Assembly (NCBI GenBank): GCA_041908445.1
Contig: JAYRFK010000095.1
Coordinates: 14,509-78,508 of the forward strand
Origin: JAEUJM01 sp041908445
GTDB lineage: Bacteria; Actinomycetota; Acidimicrobiia; Acidimicrobiales; DATDAH01
Length of the DNA: 64,000 nt
Direction of reading: 5' to 3'
Part shown: in pieces, positions 54,066 to 61,755 of the stretch
Layout of the letters: each line of letters opens with the position of its first letter
How positions within the stretch are numbered: position 1 is the first letter of the stretch
The notes under the pieces: model-generated
What the model was told of the DNA's origin: nothing
Databases searched by the model: none
What the model saw: only the letters and a program-made list of their open reading frames with translations
Made by a program: the position numbers and the translations under genes

Positions 54066-55136
54066 TCAGCCGGCGGCGATGCCGGCGCCGATGGTGGTGA
54101 GCTGGTCGGACTTGCCGCCGAGCTCGTGCTCGAGGGTCTTGGCCCAGAGGAAGTAGCGGTGGACCGGGTAGTCCCGGTCGATGCTGATGCCGCCGTGGAC
54201 GTGGAGGCTGGCGTGGCCGACGATGTCCGCCGCCCGGGCCGCCCAGTACTTGGCGATGGCCACCGACTCGGTGGCCTCGGGTGCCTGCTCGTCGAGCATC
54301 GTCGCCGCCGACAGCGTGGTCAGCCGCACCCCGTTGAGGGCGATGTAGGCGTCGGCCAGGCGGGTTTCGACGGCCTGGAAGCTGCCGATGGGGCGGCCGA
54401 ACTGGTGGCGCTGGCCGGAGTACTCGGCGGTGACCCGCAGCGCCTTGTCGCACGCCCCGAACACGAGGGCGCACACGCCGAGGGTGGCGAGGTCGACGAG
54501 GCGCGTGACCCCCTCGGGCCCGGCGATCCGCTCGGCGGGCGCACCGCTGAAGGTGATCCGACCGGCCCGGACCCGCTGCTGCAGCAGCTGGGGCTCGATG
54601 GTCACGCCGGCGGCGTCCGGAGGCACGGCGTAGACGCCGTCGGCCGCGGTGACGAGCAGGAGGTCGGCGGTGGGGGCGAACCCGACCGCGGTCTTGGTGC
54701 CGTGGAGGCCGCTGCCGTCGTGGGTGACCGCCGGCGCCCGCAGCGGGGCGCGGGGGTCGTCGGCCAGGGCCAGCGCGAACGTCCGCTCGCCCTCGGCCAC
54801 GCCGGCGAGCAGCGCCGCGGCCTGCGCCTCGTCGGCGTGCTCGGCCACGAGGATCGTGCCCATCAGGGTCGGCAGCAGCGGGATCAGGGCTGTCGCCCGG
54901 CCGAGCTCCTGCAGCAGCAGGGTCGCCTCGACCGCGCCGTAGCCGGTGCCGCCGACGGACTCGGGGACGCACAGGGCGAGCAGCCCCGCCTCGGCGAGGG
55001 TCGACCAGAGCGCGGCGTCCACGCCGGTGTCGCCGTCCTCGACCGCACGGCAGCGCTCGCCGGTGACCTCCCCGGTGAAGATCTGCTCGGCCAGCGCGAC
55101 GACGGCCTCCTGCTCCTCGGTCAGGTCGAGGTCCAT
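54066..55136 (-). CDS. Acyl-CoA dehydrogenase, short (partner) subunit
   Basis: A 356-residue acyl-CoA-dehydrogenase-fold protein: DLDLTEEQEAVVALAEQIFT, LPTLMGTILVAEHADEAQAA, VALFGACDKALRVTAEYSGQ-like helix and CDKALRVTAEYSGQRHQFGR. The shorter length, encoded beside a full-length one, matches the paired FadE subunits of actinobacteria, which make alpha2-beta2 enzymes for steroid side-chain acyl-CoAs. ATG 55136 has GAGGAG 8 nt upstream. A longer reading from TTG 55142 is unlikely. Confidence 0.85.
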   Translation of the reverse strand: MDLDLTEEQEAVVALAEQIFTGEVTGERCRAVEDGDTGVDAALWSTLAEAGLLALCVPESVGGTGYGAVEATLLLQELGRATALIPLLPTLMGTILVAEHADEAQAAALLAGVAEGERTFALALADDPRAPLRAPAVTHDGSGLHGTKTAVGFAPTADLLLVTAADGVYAVPPDAAGVTIEPQLLQQRVRAGRITFSGAPAERIAGPEGVTRLVDLATLGVCALVFGACDKALRVTAEYSGQRHQFGRPIGSFQAVETRLADAYIALNGVRLTTLSAATMLDEQAPEATESVAIAKYWAARAADIVGHASLHVHGGISIDRDYPVHRYFLWAKTLEHELGGKSDQLTTIGAGIAAG

Positions 55137-55138
55137 GT

Positions 55139-55204
55139 TCAACGCTCCTCGCGCGGGTCGACGGTCGTGGTGCGGAGGCGGGCGATTGCGGCGGGGCGGC
55201 TCAT
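55139..55204 (-). CDS. 21-codon coupling mini-ORF
   Basis: ATG 55204 overlaps the stop of the large acyl-CoA dehydrogenase (ATGA) and reads MSRPAAIARLRTTTVDPREE before ending 3 nt upstream of the small subunit ATG. It carries the small subunit's ribosome site inside its last codons. It may be a real small peptide or only a translational-coupling bridge; no signal sequence or known motif. Confidence 0.35.
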   Translation of the reverse strand: MSRPAAIARLRTTTVDPREER

Positions 55205-56379
55205 CGGGGGCTCCCCGGCATGCCGAGGGCGAACACCGCGATGAGGCCCCGCTGCATCTCGTTCGTGCCGCCGCCGAAGGTGAGGACGTGCTGGCTGCGG
55301 ATGTCCGCCTGGAGCTGGCCCCGCAGCACGGCGCCGGGCGAGCCGTCCTCCACGCCGGCGGCCGCGCCCACGATCTCGAGCATGAGGTCGTAGGCCTCCA
55401 TGTAGAGCTCGGAGCCGTAGACCTTCACCACCGAGGCGTCGGCCGGGTTCAGCGGGTCGCCCCGCTCGGCCTTGAAGGCGATCTCGTAGTTGGCCAGGCG
55501 CAGGAACTCGTGGTGGGCCCGGATGTGGGCCAGGTTCCGCTGCACCCACGGGAGGTCGATGATGCGCTCGCCCTCGGCGGTGGTGGTCTCCCTGGCCCAC
55601 GCCAGCAGGTCCCGGTAGCGCCGCTCGATGATCCCCGACGAGCAGATCGTCACCCGCTCGTGGTTGAGCTGGTTGGTGATCAGCCCCCAGCCGCCGTGCT
55701 CGGGCCCGACCAGGTTGGACGCCGGCACCCGCACGTCCTCGTAGAACGTGTAGTTGGTGTTGAACGACCCGATGGAGTCGATCGGCGTGTAGCTGAAGCC
55801 CGGCGTGTCGGTGGGGACGATGATCATCGAGATCCCCTTGTGGCGCGGGGCCTCGGGGTCCGTGCGGCAGGCGAGCCAGATGTAGTCGGCGTCGCTGGCC
55901 AGCGACGTGAAGATCTTGGTGCCGTTGATGACGTACTCGTCGCCGTCGCGCGCCGCCCGGGTCTCGAGCGCGGCCAGGTCGGTGCCGTGGTCGGGCTCGG
56001 TGTAGCCGATGGCGAAGTGGATCTCGCCGGCGAGGATCTTGGGCAGGAAGAACTGCTTCTGCTCCTCGCTGCCGAACTGCATGATCGTGGGCGCCACCGA
56101 GTTCACGCTGAGGACGGGCACGGGGGCGCCGAAGGCCATCGACTCGTCGAAGAAGATGAACTGCTCGACGGGCGTGAGACCGCGGCCGCCGAACTCCTCG
56201 GGCCAGCCGACGCCGAGCCACCCGTCGGCCCCCATCTTCAGGGCGACCTTGCGTGGCACGGGGCCGACGCCCTCGGTGCCACGCAGCTCCTCCCGGAGCT
56301 CGGGGGTCATCAGCTCGGTGAAGTAGGCCCGGATCTCCTGCTGGAGGGCCGCCTGCTCCGGTGTGAAGCGGAAGCGCAT
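55201..56379 (-). CDS. Acyl-CoA dehydrogenase, large subunit
   Basis: A 392-residue flavoprotein: MRFRFTPEQAALQQEIRAYF, IGYTEPDHGTDLAALETRAA (FAD contact), YVINGTKIFTSLASDADYIW and the C-terminal VLTFGGGTNEMQRGLIAVFA. YTEPDHGTDLA and FDDESMAFGAPV-type segments are typical of the steroid acyl-CoA dehydrogenases. It leads the two-subunit operon and is divergent from the small ABM-like gene, with the direct-repeat region between. Confidence 0.88.
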   Translation of the reverse strand: MRFRFTPEQAALQQEIRAYFTELMTPELREELRGTEGVGPVPRKVALKMGADGWLGVGWPEEFGGRGLTPVEQFIFFDESMAFGAPVPVLSVNSVAPTIMQFGSEEQKQFFLPKILAGEIHFAIGYTEPDHGTDLAALETRAARDGDEYVINGTKIFTSLASDADYIWLACRTDPEAPRHKGISMIIVPTDTPGFSYTPIDSIGSFNTNYTFYEDVRVPASNLVGPEHGGWGLITNQLNHERVTICSSGIIERRYRDLLAWARETTTAEGERIIDLPWVQRNLAHIRAHHEFLRLANYEIAFKAERGDPLNPADASVVKVYGSELYMEAYDLMLEIVGAAAGVEDGSPGAVLRGQLQADIRSQHVLTFGGGTNEMQRGLIAVFALGMPGSPR

Positions 56380-56446
56380 CGGGAGATCATGCCCGACCGC
56401 TGCGGCGGTGGCGGCACGGCGGCGGCCGTCTCGTGGACGGGACCCC

Positions 56447-56475
56447 TTGACCAAACGCTCGACCTCAAGTAACTT
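56447..56475 (+). promoter_or_regulatory. Promoter of the ABM-like / MarR operon
   Basis: TTGACC (56447-56452), 17 bases, then TAACTT (56470-56475). The -10 is embedded in the palindrome TCAAGT-A-ACTTGA at 56465-56477, a plausible repressor site that would block RNA polymerase. The MarR protein encoded downstream is the obvious candidate repressor. Confidence 0.6.
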
Positions 56476-56517
56476 GATGTCAAGTAACCGGATACCAAGT
56501 AAGCCGGTCCCAAGCAA
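56466..56517 (+). repeat. Four direct repeats at 15-bp spacing
   Basis: CAAGTAA begins at 56466, 56481 and 56496 and CAAGCAA at 56511: exactly 15 bases apart each time. The first is part of the -10 palindrome; the other three lie in the presumed 5' leader of the gene at 56531. The spacing puts successive sites on opposite DNA faces if bound by a protein. Confidence 0.7.
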
Positions 56518-56530
56518 AGAGGGTTCTGCC

Positions 56531-56812
56531 ATGATCCTGTCCGTGAAGCACACCGTCGCCGACGTCGATGCCTGGAAGACGGCCTTCGAGGACCACGCCG
56601 TCGCTCGCAAGGAGCACGGCGCCACCGGCCACCGCCTCGCGCAGAGCCTCGACGACCCCAACGCCCTCACCGTGCTGATCATGTTCCCCGAGCGCTCGGC
56701 GGCCGACGGCTTCCTCGCCGATCCCTCGCTGAAGGAGGCCATGGCCAACGCCGGCGTCACCAACGCCCCGGTCTTCGAGTTCCTCGACGTCACCGAGGAG
56801 GCGGCGTACTGA
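56531..56812 (+). CDS. ABM-like small dimeric alpha/beta-barrel protein
   Basis: A 93-residue protein: MILSVKHTVADVDAWKTAFE, HGATGHRLAQSLDDPNALTV and SLKEAMANAGVTNAPVFEFL. This is the antibiotic-biosynthesis-monooxygenase-like ferredoxin fold, often found as a dimer and of unknown role in small dehydrogenase clusters. AGAGGG precedes the ATG. The gene overlaps or nearly meets the MarR gene that follows, implying a joint operon. Confidence 0.75.
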   Translation: MILSVKHTVADVDAWKTAFEDHAVARKEHGATGHRLAQSLDDPNALTVLIMFPERSAADGFLADPSLKEAMANAGVTNAPVFEFLDVTEEAAY

Positions 56813-56850
56813 CCCCGGATCCCGCGACACGATCTCGGAGGGGCGGCTCC

Positions 56851-57396
56851 CTGCGGGAGCCGCTCCGCCGCGCCCCGGTCGGCGTCGACGTCGACCGGTT
56901 CCAGGAGGAGTTCCCCGGGGGCAGCCCGTACGCCAACCAGGTGACCCGCAACGTCATCCGCCTCGCCGACGTGATCGCCGACGCGATCAACGCCCGGCTC
57001 CGCACCCGCGACCTCCACCTGGCCGCCGTGCAGGCGCTGGCGGTGCTCGAGGGGGTGGACGGGCCGCTGACCCCGAACGAGATCAACGCCCACCTGCACC
57101 TCACGAGTGGCAGCGTGACCAGCCTCCTCGACCGGCTCGAGCAGCGGGGCCTGGTGGCCCGGGGGCCCCACCCCACCGATCGCCGCAAGGTGCTCGTCTC
57201 CATCACCGACGCCGGCCGGGAGCTCGTCGACTGGCACCTCCCCGAGGCCGTCGCCATACAGACCGCCCTGTTCGAGGTGCTCACCCCGGACCAGCTCGTC
57301 GAGCTGAACCACCTCGTGGAGACCGTGCTCCTCGCCACCAAGGACCTCGACCCGAACGCCGTCGCCGAGGCCGCACCACCCCGCGGACCGCACTGA
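56851..57396 (+). CDS. MarR-family regulator, apparent CTG start
   Basis: A MarR winged-helix protein: RTRDLHLAAVQALAVLEGVD, LTPNEINAHLHLTSGSVTSL, LDRLEQRGLVARGPHPTDRR and a C-terminal dimer helix. In frame, GC-rich third positions continue upstream of the first GTG (56941) through DRFQEEFPGGSPYANQV and LREPLRRAPVGVDV, but contain no ATG, GTG or TTG. CTG at 56851 has GGAGGGG 7 nt before it; CTG at 56809 overlaps the previous stop with GAGGAGG 7 nt before it. A non-standard CTG start is therefore likely, or an upstream base error. Confidence 0.75.
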   Translation: MREPLRRAPVGVDVDRFQEEFPGGSPYANQVTRNVIRLADVIADAINARLRTRDLHLAAVQALAVLEGVDGPLTPNEINAHLHLTSGSVTSLLDRLEQRGLVARGPHPTDRRKVLVSITDAGRELVDWHLPEAVAIQTALFEVLTPDQLVELNHLVETVLLATKDLDPNAVAEAAPPRGPH

Positions 57397-57477
57397 CCGG
57401 CCGGCGGGGGAGCGCCGGCGAGACCTGGCGCCGGGGGCCGGATCGGGCACCGGAACCGGACGGTTAGCGTCGTCGCC

Positions 57478-59079
57478 GTGGACGAGTTCGACTACGTCGT
57501 CGTCGGGGGCGGCTCCGCCGGGTGCGTGGTCGCCAGCCGGCTGAGCGAGGACCCGTCGGTCTCGGTCTGCCTGCTCGAGGCCGGGGGCGAGGGCCGCGGC
57601 GTGCTCGTCCGGGCGCCGCTCGGGTTCGCGCTGGCGCTGCCCCGCGGCATCGGCAGCTGGGGGTTCGAGACCGTGCCCCAGCCCGGGCTCAACGGCCGGC
57701 GCGGCTTCCAGCCCCGGGGCAAGGCCCTGGGCGGCTCGAGCACGATCAACGCCATGATCTACGCCCGGGGCCACCGGGCGGACTACGACGGCTGGGCCGC
57801 GCTCGGCAACCCGGGGTGGGGGTACGACGACGTGCTCCCGTACTTCAAGAAGTCCGAGAACAACGCCATCCACCGGGACTCGCCGTTCCACGGGGTCGAC
57901 GGGCCGCTGCACGTCACCAACCTGCGCAACCCGAGCCCGCTCAACAACGTGTTCCTGGCCGCGTGCCAGCACCAGGGCATCCCCTTCAACCCGGACTACA
58001 ACGGCGCCGAGCACCACGGCTGCTACCACGTGCAGGTCACCCAGCGCGACGGCGAGCGCCTCAGCGTGGCCGCCGCGTTCCTCCACCCGAACCTCGACCG
58101 GCCGAACCTCGACGTGCGCACCGGCGTGCACGTCACCCGACTCCGCTTCGACGGGCGGCGGGTGACCGGCGTCGAGTACGAGGGCGGCGACCGCACGACG
58201 GTCGTGCGGGCCCGGCGGGAGATCGTGCTGAGTGCCGGCGCCTTCGGAACGCCGCAGCTCCTGATCGCGTCCGGGGTCGGGCCGGGCGCCCACCTCCAGG
58301 AGCTCGGGATCGCGCCGGTGCTCGACGTGCCCGGCGTCGGCCAGAACCTGCAGGACCACATCTCCGCCGTCGTCATCTACCGCTCCAAGCCCTACGAGGG
58401 CACGGTCGGCCTCACCCCCGGCGGCGCCGCCAAGCTGCTCACGGGGATGTGGGAGTGGACCCGCCACCGCACCGGGATCATCACCAGCTGCGCCGCCGAG
58501 TCCGGCGTCTACTACCGGACCGACCCGAGCGTCGAGGTGTCCGACATGGAGATGGAGCTGATCGTCGGCATCGGCGACGACCACAGCCGCAAGCTCCACG
58601 CCGGGTTCGGCTTCTCGGGCCACCTGATGCTGTCCCGCCCGAAGAGCGTGGGCGACGTGCGCCTCGCCAGCCCCGACACCCGGGACGCCCCGCTCATCGA
58701 CCCCCGCTACTTCAGCGACCCGTACGACATGGCCACGCTGGTCAAGGGCACCCAGATCGCCCTCGACATCCTGAACAGCCCGCCGTTCGACCCGTACCGC
58801 GGCGAGATGCTCTACCCCTTCGACCGGGACGACCCCGCCCAGCTCGAGGCCATGCTGCGGGACCACGCCGACACCGAGTACCACCCGTGCGGCACCGCCA
58901 AGATGGGCCCCGACAGCGACCCCATGGCGGTCGTCGACCCGCAGCTGCGGGTGCGGGGCCTCGACGGCCTGCGCATCGCCGACGCCTCGGTGATGCCCCG
59001 CATCACCAGCAACAACATCCACGCCCCCGTGATCATGATCGGCGAGCGCTGCGCCGACCTCCTCGCCGCCGCCCGCTGA
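57478..59079 (+). CDS. GMC family oxidoreductase (choline dehydrogenase-like)
   Basis: A 533-residue FAD enzyme: FAD motif YVVVGGGSAGCVVASRLSED, GMC signature KALGGSSTINAMIYARGHRA, and the catalytic His in HPCGTAKMGPDSDPMA with the second His/Asn in SNNIHAPVIMIGERCADLL. The family oxidises alcohols such as choline, glucose or long-chain and sterol alcohols. TAGCGT (57465-57470) ends 7 nt before GTG 57478. The gene lies close to the acyl-CoA dehydrogenase pair, so a lipid alcohol is plausible. Confidence 0.88.
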   Translation: MDEFDYVVVGGGSAGCVVASRLSEDPSVSVCLLEAGGEGRGVLVRAPLGFALALPRGIGSWGFETVPQPGLNGRRGFQPRGKALGGSSTINAMIYARGHRADYDGWAALGNPGWGYDDVLPYFKKSENNAIHRDSPFHGVDGPLHVTNLRNPSPLNNVFLAACQHQGIPFNPDYNGAEHHGCYHVQVTQRDGERLSVAAAFLHPNLDRPNLDVRTGVHVTRLRFDGRRVTGVEYEGGDRTTVVRARREIVLSAGAFGTPQLLIASGVGPGAHLQELGIAPVLDVPGVGQNLQDHISAVVIYRSKPYEGTVGLTPGGAAKLLTGMWEWTRHRTGIITSCAAESGVYYRTDPSVEVSDMEMELIVGIGDDHSRKLHAGFGFSGHLMLSRPKSVGDVRLASPDTRDAPLIDPRYFSDPYDMATLVKGTQIALDILNSPPFDPYRGEMLYPFDRDDPAQLEAMLRDHADTEYHPCGTAKMGPDSDPMAVVDPQLRVRGLDGLRIADASVMPRITSNNIHAPVIMIGERCADLLAAAR

Positions 59080-59162
59080 GCCGGGCCGCGTGCAGGTCGG
59101 CGGGACCGGCGATGCGTCGCGGCCCGTTGTGCCCATAGACGATCCGTCATAGGCTCGGTTCC

Positions 59163-59681
59163 ATGCCGTCGAGCGCCGCCGCCCTGCTGCGATCGGCACG
59201 CCAGCGGTCGCACCTGTCGCAGACGGAGCTCGCCCGCCGAGCCGGTGTCGCCCAGTCCGTCATCAGCGCCTACGAGTCAGGGCGCCGGGAGCCCAGCCTC
59301 CCGATGTTGACCCGCCTCGTTGCCGCCACCGGTCACGAGCTCGAGATCGACCTCGTTCCGTCACCCGATCGGGCCGTGGGACTGCCCGACACACCGCGCG
59401 GCCGGCGCCTGCGCCAGCGCCGGAAGGCGGTGCTCGAAGCGGCCGCCCGCCGCCGGGCCCACAACCTCCGGGTGTTCGGCAGCACGGCCCGGGGTGATGA
59501 CGGGTCGACCAGTGACATCGACCTCCTGGTCGACCTCGAGGGCGGCGCCGGCCTGGTCGACCTGGCGGGTCTGCGCCGGGAGCTGACCGACCTGCTCGGG
59601 GTGGCCGTCGATGTCGTGCCGGCCGACGCCCTGAAGCCGCGGCTGCGCGATGAGGTCCTGCGGGAGGCGATCCCGCTGTGA
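59163..59681 (+). CDS. XRE HTH fused to MNT nucleotidyltransferase (antitoxin)
   Basis: A 172-residue fusion. Residues 5-60 are an XRE-type HTH (RQRSHLSQTELARRAGVAQS, VISAYESGRREPSLPMLTRL). Residues 90-165 are a minimal nucleotidyltransferase: LRVFGSTARGDDGSTSDIDL, LVDLEGGAGLVDLAGLRREL with GSTARGD and SDIDLLVD metal residues. MNT proteins in MNT/HEPN pairs adenylylate their HEPN toxin to switch it off; here the same protein can also bind its own promoter. TAGGCT (59150-59155) ends 7 nt before the ATG. Confidence 0.83.
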   Translation: MPSSAAALLRSARQRSHLSQTELARRAGVAQSVISAYESGRREPSLPMLTRLVAATGHELEIDLVPSPDRAVGLPDTPRGRRLRQRRKAVLEAAARRRAHNLRVFGSTARGDDGSTSDIDLLVDLEGGAGLVDLAGLRRELTDLLGVAVDVVPADALKPRLRDEVLREAIPL

Positions 59682-60022
59682 GCCGGCGGGACGACGAGCG
59701 CCTCGAGGATGTCATCGCGGCGGCCGGGGCAATCTCCACTCACCTGGAGCGGGGTGGCCTCGACGACGGTCTGGTCTTCGACGCCGTGCGGGTCCGCCTC
59801 ATCGAGATCGGCGAGGCGGTCAAGGACATCGCCCCCGCACTGCTGGCCCGTGAGCCGGAGATCCCATGGGCCGATGTCGCCGGCATGCGCGACCACCTCG
59901 CTCACCGCTACTTCGACACGGCGCATTCGATCGTGCAGGCGACCGTCGACAAGGACGTGCCGAGGCTCTTGGCCGCGGCTCGGCGCCTGCGTGAGGACGT
60001 GGAGCCGCCGCAGGATCGGTGA
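59678..60022 (+). CDS. HEPN (HepT-like) ribonuclease toxin
   Basis: A 114-residue helical protein with RLIEIGEAVKDIAPALLARE, then IPWADVAGMRDHLAHRYFDT and VDKDVPRLLAAARRL. MRDHLAHRYF gives the Rx4HxY motif of HEPN toxins: Arg and His are the RNase site and Tyr is the residue adenylylated by the partner MNT enzyme in known pairs. The start overlaps the antitoxin stop (GTGA). Confidence 0.85.
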   Translation: MSRRDDERLEDVIAAAGAISTHLERGGLDDGLVFDAVRVRLIEIGEAVKDIAPALLAREPEIPWADVAGMRDHLAHRYFDTAHSIVQATVDKDVPRLLAAARRLREDVEPPQDR

Positions 60023-60060
60023 CCGTGGGTCGTCACGCGGCCAGGGGCTACGTTGGCGCG

Positions 60061-60984
60061 ATGAATCGCACTTCGGCGGCGGCGGCGCTCCTCCTCGCAG
60101 CGGGCGTCGGCGGGCTGGTCCTCGCCGGCGGTCCCGCCACCGCGCAGGACGCACCCGCCGCGCCGGAGGCGGCGTCGGCGACCTTCGACACGCCGGGGGA
60201 GGACGCGTTCGTCGTCCCCGACGGTGTCTGCACGGTGACCGCCGAGGTCGGCGGCGCCGCCGGCGGGGCGTCGTCCGGTGAGACGAGCGGGCTCCCCGGC
60301 GGCGAGCGGCCGGGTGGCCTCGGCGGCCAGGTCACCGCCGAGCTCGCCGTGACGCCAGGTGAGACGCTCACCGTGGTGGTCGGCGGCGCCGGCGGCGACA
60401 GCAGCGGCAACGGCGGGGCCGGTGGTGTCAACGGCGGTGGGTCCGGCGGTGAGCTCCAGGGCTCGTTCGGCGGTGGTGGGGGCGGCGGCATGTCCGAGGT
60501 CCTCCGCGGCACCGAGGCGCTCGTCGTGGCCGGTGGTGGCGGCGGCGGTGGTGACGGCATCGACGGCGGCGGCGCCGGCGGTGACGGTGGCGAGGACGGC
60601 ACGAACGGTGGCACCGGGGCCGGCGACAGCGGCGCCCAGGGTGGCTTCTCGGGTGGCAACGGCGGCACCGCGGGAACCGGCGCCTTCGGTGAGGCCACGG
60701 ACGGAGCACCCGGCCAGGGCGGGGACGGCGGTGGCAGCCTGGGCAGTGGCGGTGGCGGCGGTGCCGGCGTCCTGGGCGGTGGCGGGGGCGGTGGCGGCGG
60801 TGAGTCCAGCGCCGGCGGCGGCGGGGGTGGCTCCAGCGCCGGTCCGGCTGGCGCGGTCTTCGCCACCGGCGTGATCGCCGGCGACGGCATCGTGACCCTT
60901 ACCTACGCGGCCGGCGGCGACTGCGCCCCGCCCCCGGTGGTACCGGCCGAGCCGGTCCAGATCGCCCCCCGCTTCACCGGCTGA
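60061..60984 (+). CDS. Secreted glycine-rich repeat protein
   Basis: A 307-residue protein with a signal peptide (SAAAALLLAAGVGGLVLAGG, cleavage near ATAQD), a short N-terminal beta part (FDTPGEDAFVVPDGVCTVTA) and then a 200-residue Gly-rich region of GGxGG and GGGGGG runs. This resembles secreted Gly-rich adhesin-like repeat domains of actinobacteria with a beta-solenoid or PGII form. The C-terminus is short and Pro-rich and no membrane anchor is seen. TACGTT (60049-60054) ends 6 nt before the ATG. Confidence 0.75.
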   Translation: MNRTSAAAALLLAAGVGGLVLAGGPATAQDAPAAPEAASATFDTPGEDAFVVPDGVCTVTAEVGGAAGGASSGETSGLPGGERPGGLGGQVTAELAVTPGETLTVVVGGAGGDSSGNGGAGGVNGGGSGGELQGSFGGGGGGGMSEVLRGTEALVVAGGGGGGGDGIDGGGAGGDGGEDGTNGGTGAGDSGAQGGFSGGNGGTAGTGAFGEATDGAPGQGGDGGGSLGSGGGGGAGVLGGGGGGGGGESSAGGGGGGSSAGPAGAVFATGVIAGDGIVTLTYAAGGDCAPPPVVPAEPVQIAPRFTG

Positions 60985-61135
60985 ACCTCGGGCCCGACTC
61001 GGGCCGAGCACGGGTCGCGGCCATCCGGCCCGAGGCGGGACCACCCGGCGCGCACCTGACGGGCGGTCGGGAGGCTCTCCCCCTGCTGCGCTGACGTCCG
61101 GGCGGCGTGGATCTCGATGCCGTGCCAGCCGGGGC

Positions 61136-61462
61136 TCAACGGCAGTCGACCGCGACCGACAGCGCGGCACAGACCTCCCGCATGCGATCGCCGCTCAGCC
61201 GGCCCAGGCGATCGACCAGCGCGGCGACAGAGACGCTCTCGACCGAGTCGAGGTTCACGGCGCTCGGCCGGGGGACGGGGTCGTCGCCGGGCTCGAGCCG
61301 CACCTCGCTCGCCAGCCCCCGCACGTTCGTCGTGCAGGGTGCGACGAGGGCTCGCCGTAGGCGGGGGATGGCCGCGTCCCGGCTGAGCACGACGACCGGG
61401 CGCCGACGGATCTGCGGCAGCTCGCACCACCACACCTCGCCCCGACGAGGTTGGTCGCTCAC
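61136..61462 (-). CDS. MazF-like mRNA interferase toxin
   Basis: A 108-residue toxin: VSDQPRRGEVWWCELPQIRR, RPVVVLSRDAAIPRLRRALV, VAPCTTNVRGLASEVRLEPG and SAVNLDSVESVSVAALVDRL. RGEVWW at the start and RPVVVLSRD and V.L....TNVRG strand patterns define MazF/PemK. The GTG start lies within the antitoxin stop (GTGA overlap). RNA sequence specificity cannot be predicted. Confidence 0.85.
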   Translation of the reverse strand: MSDQPRRGEVWWCELPQIRRRPVVVLSRDAAIPRLRRALVAPCTTNVRGLASEVRLEPGDDPVPRPSAVNLDSVESVSVAALVDRLGRLSGDRMREVCAALSVAVDCR

Positions 61463-61695
61463 GAGGCCGTGGCGGCGTCGCGGAACGACGCCAGGTCGCC
61501 CCACTCGTCGGGTGCGTTCAACGGAACGTCGTCGTAGGCGGCGTAGGACGCGTCGACCTCGGCGCGTCGGTGCTGTCGCAGCAGCGCGTCGAGCGCCTGG
61601 TCGAAGAGGGCGGCGTCCGTGACGGCTCCCGTCGCAGTGCGCGCCTGCTCGAGCAGCGCGCCGTCGACGGTCGTGCTCACGCGTGTGCGAGCCAT
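61459..61695 (-). CDS. MazE/VapB-like antitoxin
   Basis: A 78-residue protein: MARTRVSTTVDGALLEQART, VTDAALFDQALDALLRQHRR and an acidic C-terminus (YDDVPLNAPDEWGDLASFRD). ARTRVSTTVD is a ribbon-helix-helix beta strand and the acidic tail would bind the MazF toxin. The ATG is at 61695. It is the first gene of the pair and probably represses the operon. Confidence 0.77.
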   Translation of the reverse strand: MARTRVSTTVDGALLEQARTATGAVTDAALFDQALDALLRQHRRAEVDASYAAYDDVPLNAPDEWGDLASFRDAATAS

Positions 61696-61755
61696 GGCAT
61701 GACTATGCCATTCACGGTCTCCGCCGGCAACCCCCGGACACGGGGGCGTGGGCGT

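Noticed and set aside
56466..56517. Plasmid-type iterons or a replication origin
   Set aside because: Four short repeats at 15-bp spacing are next to a promoter, with no Rep or ParB gene and no AT-rich unwinding region of useful size.
60061..60890. Minus-strand Pro-rich frame opposite the glycine-rich gene
   Set aside because: GGN codons read in reverse become CC-rich Pro codons; the plus strand has a signal peptide, a leaderless -10 box and a sensible start.
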